Shown piece by piece: positions 27,248 to 35,887 of a stretch of DNA of 64,000 nt. The notes under the pieces were generated by a model that worked only from the letters and a program-made list of their open reading frames with translations, did no database searches and was not told the DNA's origin. The stretch comes from Acetobacterium malicum subsp. dehalogenans DSM 11527. Its GTDB lineage: Bacteria; Bacillota; Clostridia; Eubacteriales; Eubacteriaceae. The translations under genes and the position numbers were made by a program. Positions within the stretch are counted from its first letter, which is position 1, and each line of letters opens with the position of its first letter. The stretch is from contig NZ_AXAC01000007.1 of NCBI RefSeq assembly GCF_000472665.1, forward strand, positions 1-64,000, written 5' to 3'.

Positions 27248-27936
27248 TTAAACACCTCCCTGAATAATCCATCCACCGACTTGTTATGAGTTTCCCGTAT
27301 TTCATCGACACTGGAACTCAGCACCAGTTCACCCTGATTAATAAAAATAATGTCATCCAGAATCTGTTCAATATCAGCAATCAGATGGGTGGAAATAATG
27401 ACTGATGCCTCTTCTTTGTAATTAGTGATAATGGTATTTAAAATATAATCCCGGGCCGCCGGATCTACCCCGCCAATGGGCTCATCAAGGAGATACAGCT
27501 GGGCTTGACGACTCATCACCAGAATTAGCTGGACCTTTTCTTTAGTTCCCTTGGACATGGTTTTCAGCCGATCATCAGGATTGATATTCAAATCCTTCAA
27601 CATGTTTTCCGCTTTAATCCGATTGAAATCGGTATAAAAATCTTCAAAAAAGGCAATGATCTCACTGACCCGCATCCAGTCATTGAGATAGGTGCGCTCA
27701 GACAGATAGGAAACCTTCGCTTTAGTATCGACTCCCGGGGCATCACCATCGATGGTAATCTCCCCTGCTGTTGGCACCAGCAAACCGGCAGCCAACTTGA
27801 TAAAGGTACTTTTGCCGCTGCCGTTGGGCCCCAGTAAGCCAATGATCCGGCCCCGGGGTATTTCCATATTGATGTTGGCTAGGGCTGTTTTTTTTCCATA
27901 GCTTTTAGTCAGATTCTTAGTGCTTAATATGGTCAT
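27241..27936 (-). CDS. YtrB-like ABC transporter ATP-binding protein
   Basis: A 231-residue ATPase with Walker A GPNGSGKST, Walker B LYLLDEPIGGVDP and H-loop ISTHLI. The signature is degenerate (TMSKGTKEKVQLILVM), which is normal for this subfamily. It overlaps the GntR regulator upstream by 20 nt and the permease downstream by 7 nt, so translation of the three is probably coupled. Confidence 0.88.
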   Translation of the reverse strand: MTILSTKNLTKSYGKKTALANINMEIPRGRIIGLLGPNGSGKSTFIKLAAGLLVPTAGEITIDGDAPGVDTKAKVSYLSERTYLNDWMRVSEIIAFFEDFYTDFNRIKAENMLKDLNINPDDRLKTMSKGTKEKVQLILVMSRQAQLYLLDEPIGGVDPAARDYILNTIITNYKEEASVIISTHLIADIEQILDDIIFINQGELVLSSSVDEIRETHNKSVDGLFREVFKC

Positions 27937-28306
27937 CGTCTTTTTCCCCCTCCTCTATCTTTTCCATTAATACCAATATTTCATTTCGGCCCATGCCCAA
28001 CTTTTTCATTTTTTCTAGAAATGCGCCAATTTCCTGGACTGCCAAGTTTTTTTTCGCTTCTTCTATCACTTTCAAATCCTCCGTAATAAATCTGCCGCTG
28101 GTTCTTTGTGCAAAAACGAGTTCCATTCTTTCCAGTTCTGCCAATGCTTTCTGCATGGTATTGGGATTCACTCCAGCATCCATTGCCATCTCTCTCACTG
28201 ATTCAAGTTTATCGCCCGGTGCATATACACCGGAGATGATTCTGAGCTCTATCTGTTCCACCAACTGTTTATAGATGGGGCGATCGGAATCGATGTACCA
28301 TTTCAT
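27917..28306 (-). CDS. YtrA-subfamily GntR transcriptional regulator
   Basis: A 129-residue repressor with a winged helix at residues 10-75 (PIYKQLVEQIELRIISGVYAPGDKLESVREMAMDAGVNPNT, with longer pieces omitted) and a short alpha-helical tail, the YtrA architecture. AAGGAGG precedes the ATG. It is the first gene of the ABC operon, and a 14-bp perfect inverted repeat covers the -10 of its own promoter, indicating autoregulation. Confidence 0.9.
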   Translation of the reverse strand: MKWYIDSDRPIYKQLVEQIELRIISGVYAPGDKLESVREMAMDAGVNPNTMQKALAELERMELVFAQRTSGRFITEDLKVIEEAKKNLAVQEIGAFLEKMKKLGMGRNEILVLMEKIEEGEKDDDHIKH

Positions 28307-28320
28307 CGCGGTCCTCCTTT

Positions 28321-28354
28321 GTATTATTGTATTACTTGATTAATACAATAATAC
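28321..28354. promoter_or_regulatory. Operator palindrome of the GntR/ABC operon
   Basis: GTATTATTGTATTA and TAATACAATAATAC form a 14-bp perfect inverted repeat around CTTGAT. It overlaps the -10 element on the minus strand, an ideal repressor site. Confidence 0.8.
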
Positions 28355-28373
28355 TATTTCATTTAATTGTCAA
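28345..28373 (-). promoter_or_regulatory. Promoter of the GntR/ABC operon
   Basis: Consensus TTGACA (28368-28373) and TATTGT (28345-28350) are separated by 17 bp. Confidence 0.8.
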
Positions 28374-28392
28374 GCGTTATTAATGAAATCAC

Positions 28393-28416
28393 AAAAAAAA
28401 GAACCTCGAAAGGTTC
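28393..28416 (-). terminator. Terminator of the chemoreceptor gene
   Basis: GAACCT-CGAA-AGGTTC hairpin followed on the minus strand by eight T residues. Confidence 0.85.
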
Positions 28417-28458
28417 CGTTTCATGGTAAACGACCGTACTGTCACCATTTTTGCCTAA

Positions 28459-31080
28459 TTACACTGCGCGAATCTCAAAGGCACATACCATTTGTTTAAG
28501 TAGTTGCGCCTGTCCCGAAAGTTCTTCGCTGGCGGCAGCACTTTGTTCGGCTGTGGCCGAATTAGTCTGCACCACCATCGACACTTCTTCGATACCCCGG
28601 TTGATCTGAGCAATCGAAAGTGCCTGATCGTTAGATGCCACGGCTATGTCACCCACCAGAGCAGCCACCTTTTCGATCTCATCGAGAATTCCTTTGAGGC
28701 TGAGTGACGTTTGATTGGCGATCGCTGTGCCAGCTTCCACCTTTTCCAGCGATCCTGCAATCAGTTGGGTCGTCTCTTTTACTGCCTGACTGCTACGAAT
28801 CGCCAAACTTCTGACTTCCTGCGCTACCACGGCAAAGCCTTTGCCGTGTTCCCCGGCTCTAGCCGCTTCCACAGCCGCATTTAAGGCCAGAATATTAGTC
28901 TGGAAAGCAATATCATCTATGACCTTGATAATCTGTGAGATCCCATTGGAGGCTTTACTGATCTCAGTCATGGCTTTCGTCATGGTTTCCATCTGAGCAT
29001 TCCCAACTCTGGCATTTTCGCCGACTGCCACCGCCCGCTGATTGGCTTCGTCGGCTCTGATCGCATTTTGTCTGGTTTCATCGGCTACTTCTTCGATCGA
29101 GGCCGTCAGTTCCTGGATCGAGCTGGCTTGTTCGGTTGTTCCCTGGGCCAGCGCCTGGCCACTATCAGATATTTGGATAGCCCCCGACTCTACCTGAGCA
29201 GAAACCCCATCGATATCTGAAAGGGTCGTACTAAGCTGCCTATTAATATCATTTAATGACTTTTTAATGGCTGAAAAATCGCCTCTGAATTCTGAAGTAA
29301 TATCCTGATTAAGATTCCCGCGTCCCATTTCCTCAAGCGTACCAGTAATTTCCCCCACATAGGCTTCCAGCGAAACAATGGTCTGGTTAAGATCTTCTTT
29401 TATTTTAGCGTGATCGCCTTTGTATTCCCCCATAACCTTAACATGAAGATTGCCCTGGGCTAATTCCTGAAGTACCTTTGATGCTTCCCTGATTGGTTCA
29501 ATAACGGCATCCAGGGTATGATTAAAACCGTCAATGACTGTCGCATATTCACCGCTGAATTTGCTGCTGTTGCCGCGATGACTTAAATCCCCTTCCACCG
29601 CAATCTGGGCCATGGTTTCGGTTTCGGCCACCAACAGATAAATATTCTCCATCATCGCCACCAGAGTTGGCATCAGGCGATCATTTTCACTGCGTTTCCT
29701 CTCCTGTTGCAGGTTCGGCAAATCACTGAGATTGCCCTGACTGATATTTCCGGCAATCTTTGTAATCGTCAGGAGCAGTCTGCGAATACCATTAATGGAT
29801 TCGGCAATTTCCGCGTAAATGCCCAGATAATCACCCTGAATCGACTGGCTAAAATCATTCTGATTCATCAGTCCCAAAACATGGTTTCCTTCTTTCAGCG
29901 CCGTCAAACCATCAATACAGGCATTAATACTGTTCTTAAAGGTTTCAAAATCACCATAGTAGGTGTCCTCAATTTTTTCCGGGATAATCCCGCAGCCGAT
30001 CTGACTGACACACTCAGCCGCCGCATGCAATGGCACGACCAGGGCATCCAGGGTATGATTAAAGCCAACCAGAATTTCTCTGAAGCCGCCTTCAAAATCA
30101 TCGGTGTTGCCGCGGATTTCCAATCGACCTTCAACGGCGGCTTGAGACAACAAAACGGATTCGGCAATCAGTCCGCGAATGGTTTCAATGGTCTGCTTTA
30201 ACGCCGGCATTATTTCATCCTGATCATCCTTGGGTTCAATGTCTGCCGACACATTCCCGGCTGAAATCTGATGCATGGTTTCAATGACCACATGTTGCAG
30301 ATCATCGGCAAAGTGATCCATTGCCACCGCCATTTCGCCAACTTCATCCTGGTAATCCATGTTTAATCGCATCCCCAGATGGCCCAAACTCATTTCTTTG
30401 ATCATCTTATTGATTCTGGCAATGGGTTTGGTGATGGTTGAGGCAATCATAAAACCCAGCAACAGCGAGAGAATGAGTCCCACCACCAGTAAGACAATCA
30501 TCATCATCGTTGATGATGCCGCAATGGCCTGATTACTTTTGCCGGTATCCTTAACAATTACCAGTTTCAACTCCATCATTTCCCGGTAATTAGTCTCTAT
30601 TTGACTGTGAATCGCATCAAACTCGCTGCTTCTTGCTAAAACAGCCGCTTCGGCTGATTTCCCCTGATGAACCAAATCAACCATTTCGGTAACCATCACA
30701 TCAAATTGATCTTTCAGCAAATAGGTCTCATCCGCAATTTTAATGGCTTCCGGGTCCATCAGGGTCGTTTGAAAGGTTTTAAGGTTGGAGTCAAAACGGG
30801 AATTCTTTTTAAGGATTTCCTTCTCAATGGCATCAATGTCTTCTGGCGTCGTTGCCAGGATTAAATCATCAATACTGCCGATAATGCCCTGAAAAGAGTC
30901 GACGATATTAACCAGTTCTCCCAACGGTTTAGCCATTTTCTCATAAAGATAAATATCTTGCTGACTGATTTTTTGAATACCCACCAACCCCATGGCTCCA
31001 ATCCCTCCAGCTATGGCGGCAATGATCAGATATCCCAGAATTATTTTTCGGCCTATTTTTAAATTATAAAACCATTTCAT
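28459..31080 (-). CDS. Methyl-accepting chemotaxis protein with tandem HAMP-like modules
   Basis: An 873-residue chemoreceptor. Helix 1 (about 13-33) and helix 2 (about 193-215) flank a four-helix-bundle sensor. A HAMP domain follows, then a long cytoplasmic section of repeated HAMP-like units; two contain nearly the same phrase, GFNHTLDALVVPLHAA and GFNHTLDAVIEPIREA, each preceded by AVEG-L---RGN. The C-terminal signalling domain has the hairpin tip IDDIAFQTNILALNAAVEAARAG. The length is far above the usual 550-650. Ligand unknown; no che genes are adjacent. Confidence 0.9.
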   Translation of the reverse strand: MKWFYNLKIGRKIILGYLIIAAIAGGIGAMGLVGIQKISQQDIYLYEKMAKPLGELVNIVDSFQGIIGSIDDLILATTPEDIDAIEKEILKKNSRFDSNLKTFQTTLMDPEAIKIADETYLLKDQFDVMVTEMVDLVHQGKSAEAAVLARSSEFDAIHSQIETNYREMMELKLVIVKDTGKSNQAIAASSTMMMIVLLVVGLILSLLLGFMIASTITKPIARINKMIKEMSLGHLGMRLNMDYQDEVGEMAVAMDHFADDLQHVVIETMHQISAGNVSADIEPKDDQDEIMPALKQTIETIRGLIAESVLLSQAAVEGRLEIRGNTDDFEGGFREILVGFNHTLDALVVPLHAAAECVSQIGCGIIPEKIEDTYYGDFETFKNSINACIDGLTALKEGNHVLGLMNQNDFSQSIQGDYLGIYAEIAESINGIRRLLLTITKIAGNISQGNLSDLPNLQQERKRSENDRLMPTLVAMMENIYLLVAETETMAQIAVEGDLSHRGNSSKFSGEYATVIDGFNHTLDAVIEPIREASKVLQELAQGNLHVKVMGEYKGDHAKIKEDLNQTIVSLEAYVGEITGTLEEMGRGNLNQDITSEFRGDFSAIKKSLNDINRQLSTTLSDIDGVSAQVESGAIQISDSGQALAQGTTEQASSIQELTASIEEVADETRQNAIRADEANQRAVAVGENARVGNAQMETMTKAMTEISKASNGISQIIKVIDDIAFQTNILALNAAVEAARAGEHGKGFAVVAQEVRSLAIRSSQAVKETTQLIAGSLEKVEAGTAIANQTSLSLKGILDEIEKVAALVGDIAVASNDQALSIAQINRGIEEVSMVVQTNSATAEQSAAASEELSGQAQLLKQMVCAFEIRAV

Positions 31081-31138
31081 TTACTTTTCTCCCCATCTGC
31101 TAACTGATTTATATCATTAAAGCTCATACAAACTAAAT

Positions 31139-31183
31139 AACAGCGATTGAGATATAGGTTTCCCTATTATCTTCATCGCTGTT
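31139..31183 (-). terminator. Probable terminator of the quinone-like operon
   Basis: AACAGCGAT (31139-31147) pairs with ATCGCTGTT (31175-31183), with further internal pairing. It lies between menA-like (upstream on this strand) and the chemoreceptor. The T-tract is weak. Confidence 0.5.
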
Positions 31184-31268
31184 AAAGTCTAACATGCTCT
31201 GCAGTACCATATGTTAACGGCCTGGAAAGATTATATTAAGAGTCTGTTAATTTATCGTCATAATTATT

Positions 31269-32174
31269 TTAATTAAGGATCGTTCCGATTGTCAAAATAA
31301 TAATTATCGGAACTAATGAGATCACCAGGTTTTGCACACTCAGTGGAAATGTCTTTGTCTTGGACTGCTGTTTTCTGAATTTTGAAATATTTTTATGAAT
31401 AGGGATTAAACCCACAATTGCAATTAATCCATAAATTGGCACTAATCCAAGCATTACCATTATTATAGTGGCAGCAAACCCCAAGTAATAAAGCGCTGCA
31501 AAAATATTCAGGGCATTTTTTACACCAGTGTAATAAGGCAGGGTAAAGCGGTTTACTTTAACATCATCGTCAAGATCACAGATGTTATTTGCCAACATAA
31601 TATTGGCAATCCCTGTGATCGCCGGGATTGTAACAACGCCCAATTTCAGTAGGTCCAGGATGTTAAATGACACTTGCAGAAGCCAGTTCGTAAAGGTAAA
31701 ATAAATTAGACTAGCTTCAGGGGCATTAATAAAAACCACTAAGAAGGGAATAAACAAGCCCATAAATAATCCCGAGAATATTTCGCCTAACGGCATCCGG
31801 GAAATCGGTACTGGACCGAAGGTATAGAAAATCCCCACGCCAAAACAGAGGGCGCCCAATACTAGAACAATCACTCCGGTATAAAATACCAGGGCCAGCC
31901 CCAATAATATCGCCAGAATCAAAAGGAAATACAATATCTGCTTCGCAGTTCTTTTAGAAAATTCCAAAATCTTGCCATTTGCTTTCACATCGATGTAATT
32001 ATTTAAGGCGGTTGTTGCCATATCAAAGCTCAGCATTGATGTGAAAAATAGCAGTGTATTGCGAATATCAACCTGTTTATAGGTATACAAAACATAAGTC
32101 AAGCCCAGTAAAAATGGCAACAAACTGGCTATTTTTGTCCGAATTTCGACATAATTTAAAAACCGTTGGATCAT
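31269..32174 (-). CDS. UbiA-family prenyltransferase (MenA-like)
   Basis: A 301-residue membrane prenyltransferase with about eight helices. The two aspartate-rich motifs are present: NNYIDVKANGK (first, NxxxD) and NNICDLDDDVKVNR (second). MenA would attach a polyprenyl chain to dihydroxynaphthoate, but other aromatic acceptors are possible. It follows a polyprenyl diphosphate synthase by 3 nt and an NDH-2-like dehydrogenase, which together suggest synthesis and use of a lipid quinone. No other men or mqn genes are in the window. Confidence 0.85.
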   Translation of the reverse strand: MIQRFLNYVEIRTKIASLLPFLLGLTYVLYTYKQVDIRNTLLFFTSMLSFDMATTALNNYIDVKANGKILEFSKRTAKQILYFLLILAILLGLALVFYTGVIVLVLGALCFGVGIFYTFGPVPISRMPLGEIFSGLFMGLFIPFLVVFINAPEASLIYFTFTNWLLQVSFNILDLLKLGVVTIPAITGIANIMLANNICDLDDDVKVNRFTLPYYTGVKNALNIFAALYYLGFAATIIMVMLGLVPIYGLIAIVGLIPIHKNISKFRKQQSKTKTFPLSVQNLVISLVPIIIILTIGTILN

Positions 32175-32177
32175 CCG

Positions 32178-33152
32178 TTAATTCTCAACTTTCCAAATTC
32201 GCCCCAAAATCTTACCCATTAATTGTCGCTGATGCTTATTCGGCAGGGTATTGATCATTTTTTTTGTCTTGCGATAATATTTTTCGGCCACATCATGGGC
32301 CATTGAAACGCCACCAACATCGACCACCTCAGCAATGATTTCGTTAATCTCTGCCACACTCAATTGTTGCTGTCGGATTCGCTGTTTGAGTTCCGGTTTT
32401 TTCAGAAAAGCAAAAATTAACGGCAAGGTGATGACTTCTTCGGCCAGGTCATGCTTAACCGATTTTTTAGTTTCCACTACATCAGCTTCATAATCTGCAC
32501 AATCATCGAGGATCTGAAAAGCCAAACCCATATTGTGACCAATCCGCCCCATAAAACGGGCTTCTTTATCACTGCTTCCATTGATGATGGCCCCGGAATA
32601 CATCGCCAGCGCAAAGAGTGCCGACGTTTTACCAGCAATTATTTTCAGGTAATTTAAAACACTTAGATCGGTGTCTGAGTTATGTTTAAATTGACGCAGT
32701 TCGCCTAAACATATTTTTGTCATGGCCTGGGTAAATTCTTTCAGCTTTTCGGGATAGTGATTGGAAATCTCAGCCACCATGGCAATCGCAATGCAGAAGA
32801 GGTAATCACCACAGATTACCGCTTCTTTTTTGCCAAACTTTTTTTGCAGACTGGCTTGTCCCCGACGGATATCAGCCTCATCAATGATGTCATCGTGAAC
32901 CAGGGTGGCAAGGTGCAGAATTTCCACTGCTGCTCCGGCAATAACAGCATCCTGTCGGACAAGCCCTTCTTCATCCATTGCCGACCCCAACAATAACATC
33001 GCTCTCAAATTTTTTCCAGTTCCCAATGTCAGGTGTTGCATCATCGCCTGGATTAATTCATCAGTATCCAACAAGGTCTCATCGATCAATCGTCTAACTG
33101 CTTCAAGAGCAGATTGGTGGTCCAGTCGTGGTGATAATTCACTCTTAATCAT
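32178..33152 (-). CDS. Trans-polyprenyl diphosphate synthase (HepT/IspB-like)
   Basis: Elongates allylic diphosphates with isopentenyl diphosphate to make a side chain. The 324-residue protein has the first aspartate motif in LVHDDIIDEADIRRG and the second in LDDCADYEAD, plus the KTSALFALAM block. It overlaps the dehydrogenase gene upstream by 8 nt. Chain length cannot be told from the motifs alone. It would supply the prenyl donor to the UbiA protein next to it. Confidence 0.9.
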   Translation of the reverse strand: MIKSELSPRLDHQSALEAVRRLIDETLLDTDELIQAMMQHLTLGTGKNLRAMLLLGSAMDEEGLVRQDAVIAGAAVEILHLATLVHDDIIDEADIRRGQASLQKKFGKKEAVICGDYLFCIAIAMVAEISNHYPEKLKEFTQAMTKICLGELRQFKHNSDTDLSVLNYLKIIAGKTSALFALAMYSGAIINGSSDKEARFMGRIGHNMGLAFQILDDCADYEADVVETKKSVKHDLAEEVITLPLIFAFLKKPELKQRIRQQQLSVAEINEIIAEVVDVGGVSMAHDVAEKYYRKTKKMINTLPNKHQRQLMGKILGRIWKVEN

Positions 33153-35073
33153 GATAAATATATAGTTTTCGGACGATTTTGATATTCTTATAGTGCTCTT
33201 TTAACCAGGGTATTGCATAGTAATCAAGTCCGAATACGCTCCCTCCGCCAAAAATAACTGCCACTGCCGCAAAAATCATCCACCATGTACTCAGATAAAG
33301 CCCGGTAGTTGTCACAAACATCCCCTGGAGAACGATTGAATATAGGGCGGAAATGGTGGTGAACAGACCTAGAATCAACAAGACTCCGACAAGTATTTCA
33401 GAATAGACGATCACCGACTGAAAAAACACTTCTGAGCTCCCACTACTAAGAATCACAGTGTTGGTAAACCAATCCATAAGACCCATTTGTAATTTAATGG
33501 CAATATCCGATGTCTGAATTACAATAATTTTAAACAACCCTAAGATATTCCAATTGATGAGCAGATTTCCGGCCGCTTCAGCACCCGCTCCGGCTGCAGT
33601 AGCACTTGATACCGCATCGCCGCCACCAGTACCAGCCTGGAGAATCGAGTAATACAAATCATTTGCGCCTTTAAAAAACGGTGTCAGCATCGGCTTTTGG
33701 AGCCAACCTTCATTGACTTTCTTGATTCCCTCATAGACCCAGAAGGCGCCCAGAAAAACCCGTAGGGGCACCAATAAGAAACTGGGGGTTCGATTTGAAA
33801 AATGGCCGCCAACGAAACTCCGGCAATTTCGGATCGTAAAAAACTCATGTCGCATATAACTAAAGACCTTATTCCATCCCAAAATTTGGATAAAGTAAAT
33901 AATATTAATAAAATGTTTTACAAACTGAGAGAGAAACGAAGGTAAGGCAAATTTCTTTTTGTCGGTGCCGACATAAGAAATCCCATAACGCCCGCCGATA
34001 CTAACCATTACCCCATGGAACTTGGGCGCATATTTCTCCATTTTTCCAGTTCCGGTAATGACACTGGTTAGATTATGGGCGACAGTAGCTGCGGATTGTT
34101 CACAGTTTTCGACCATTTGTGGTACTGGCGTTGATTCACCCTCAGGAATATAGAAAATATTATCCCCGGCGATAAAAACATCATCTTTTCCTTCCGCTCT
34201 GAGAAATTCATCGGTTTTAATGCGGCCACGACCAACCTGGGTAAGTTGAACGGCCTGGTTGGCAATATCTGAACTCTCAATGCCAGCCGCCCAGACAACC
34301 GTGTTGGTAGGCAGTTCCTGATGCTGATCAGCCTGTTTGAGGCCAATGAAGTCGGCGCCAATACAATCAACAGCTGTTTTTAACCTTACTTCCACGCCCA
34401 TTTTTTCCAATCGTCTTTTTGCTTTTTCTGAAAGTTCCTCTGACAAATTAGGGACGACTCTGTCCATCATATCAACCAGCGTAATTTTTACCATCTCGCG
34501 CTCAATTTCAAATTGCTTGCAGAGTATCGGTACCCATTCCGCCAGTTCTCCGGCCATTTCGACGCCGGTAAACCCGGCCCCTAAAACATAGAAGCTTAGT
34601 AATTTCTGTTTTGCTGCTTGATCCGTTTCCTGCAAAGCTCTGGTGAACATTTCAAAAATATGTCCCTTCAGCTTGATTGCATCTTCATAAGACCAAAGTT
34701 TATAAGTATAGTCTTCCGCACCACAAATACCAAAAAACGACGGCTGTGAACCCGAAGCCATTACCAGATAGTCGTAGCTATAGCTGGATTTTTTTCCCGT
34801 TAATTGTTTTTTTTCATAATCAATCGCAGTGATCGTGTCCACTTCCACATCAACATTTCGACCTTCAAAAATACGTTTGATACTGATTCGGATACTATCT
34901 TCTTCAACGCGATTTGCGGCTACCTCGTGCAGCTCCGTGAGCATGGTATGATAGCTTTCTTTGTTGATTAAGGTAATTTTAACATCCGTCTGACTTTTCA
35001 AACGTTTGGCAAGCTTCTTTGCAATCAGAATACCCGAATATCCGGCACCTAATATAATAATATTCTTTTCCAT
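33145..35073 (-). CDS. NDH-2-type NADH dehydrogenase fused to a DoxX-like membrane domain
   Basis: A 642-residue protein. Residues 1-400 are a type II NADH dehydrogenase: FAD site ILGAGYSG (7-14), NADH site VLGAGFTGVEMAGEL, and the FAD-ribityl motif VFIAGD. Residues 410-640 carry about four hydrophobic segments resembling DoxX/TQO proteins, with a glycine/alanine-rich insert. Classical NDH-2 is a peripheral protein of about 400-450 residues, so this is an integral version. It heads an operon with polyprenyl synthase and UbiA prenyltransferase, arguing for a quinone-like electron acceptor. Confidence 0.85.
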   Translation of the reverse strand: MEKNIIILGAGYSGILIAKKLAKRLKSQTDVKITLINKESYHTMLTELHEVAANRVEEDSIRISIKRIFEGRNVDVEVDTITAIDYEKKQLTGKKSSYSYDYLVMASGSQPSFFGICGAEDYTYKLWSYEDAIKLKGHIFEMFTRALQETDQAAKQKLLSFYVLGAGFTGVEMAGELAEWVPILCKQFEIEREMVKITLVDMMDRVVPNLSEELSEKAKRRLEKMGVEVRLKTAVDCIGADFIGLKQADQHQELPTNTVVWAAGIESSDIANQAVQLTQVGRGRIKTDEFLRAEGKDDVFIAGDNIFYIPEGESTPVPQMVENCEQSAATVAHNLTSVITGTGKMEKYAPKFHGVMVSIGGRYGISYVGTDKKKFALPSFLSQFVKHFINIIYFIQILGWNKVFSYMRHEFFTIRNCRSFVGGHFSNRTPSFLLVPLRVFLGAFWVYEGIKKVNEGWLQKPMLTPFFKGANDLYYSILQAGTGGGDAVSSATAAGAGAEAAGNLLINWNILGLFKIIVIQTSDIAIKLQMGLMDWFTNTVILSSGSSEVFFQSVIVYSEILVGVLLILGLFTTISALYSIVLQGMFVTTTGLYLSTWWMIFAAVAVIFGGGSVFGLDYYAIPWLKEHYKNIKIVRKLYIYHD

Positions 35074-35152
35074 AATGCACCTCCGGATTTTAACTTTTTA
35101 TTTCACAACTTTTTTTCACTATTCTCATCATTTACTTTTTGCCTAAATAAAT

Positions 35153-35195
35153 AAAAGCCTCTAAATTGATGTATTTCACACTTCAATTTAGAGGC
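35153..35195 (-). terminator. Terminator of the lipoprotein gene
   Basis: A 13-bp stem (35157-35169 with 35183-35195, GCCTCTAAATTGA / TCAATTTAGAGGC) is followed on the minus strand by TTTTATTTATT. Confidence 0.8.
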
Positions 35196-35233
35196 TCCCA
35201 AAATTTTTATTGTGAAATGTCAAACAATTACTT

Positions 35234-35782
35234 CTATTGCTTTAATTCCTGAACGCCAGTAACTGAACTTGTTGCATCCATTTTAAAGGTAGCCTGGGCT
35301 TCGGGATTTGTAAAATACAAATTCCCTTCGATTTTTTGATCTTTAAGCTGGAAATCTGTGGCGGTTACGTAAACATCGCCGACAAAAGTTCCATGCTCAA
35401 TGCTGGCTTTGGGACTATTAATGGTGATCTTTGGTGCCGTCAGGGTGAATCTGGCCGTGACATTTCGGGCTTCATCCTGAGTATAGAGGCCAATCTTTCG
35501 CTGAACAATGTCATTTCCGGCGTCATCTTTCTTACCATTGACAAACTCACCATCCAGAACCAGGTCGGAATCAATTTTTAAATCACCAAGGGTGGCAATG
35601 ATCCAGGTACCATCCTTACTGATGGCTTTAATAAAAGCATCTTCAGTATTGACAAGTGAAGCCGTGGTGACAACATCTGTTGTCTCTGCATCTTTTTTGT
35701 CTGTGGTTGCCGGTGCTTGCGTACAACCAGAAATCAGTATAGCTAGTATCAGCAGCATTCCCAAAATTACATTTCTTTTCAT
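35234..35782 (-). CDS. Lipoprotein of unknown function
   Basis: A 182-residue exported lipoprotein with signal peptide and lipobox LISGC (Cys20). The mature part has a threonine-rich linker and then beta-rich sequence (DLKIDSDLVLDGEFVNG, APKITINSPKASIEHG, DVYVTATDFQLKDQKIEGNLYF) with a repeating pattern suggesting a short beta-helix. AAGGAG precedes the ATG. Monocistronic. I know no characterised homologue. Confidence 0.8.
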   Translation of the reverse strand: MKRNVILGMLLILAILISGCTQAPATTDKKDAETTDVVTTASLVNTEDAFIKAISKDGTWIIATLGDLKIDSDLVLDGEFVNGKKDDAGNDIVQRKIGLYTQDEARNVTARFTLTAPKITINSPKASIEHGTFVGDVYVTATDFQLKDQKIEGNLYFTNPEAQATFKMDATSSVTGVQELKQ

Positions 35783-35887
35783 TTCTTTCTCCTTTTCATA
35801 GAAAATATTTTAGCTTAAACGAAGCTTACTATAATTATACCCAAAAGAAATCATTCTAATCTAAAACAATTAAAAAATTATCTCAAG

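Noticed and set aside
34068-34370. 100-codon frame inside the NDH-2 gene
   Set aside because: Same strand, different frame, wholly inside a well-supported gene and without a ribosome binding site.
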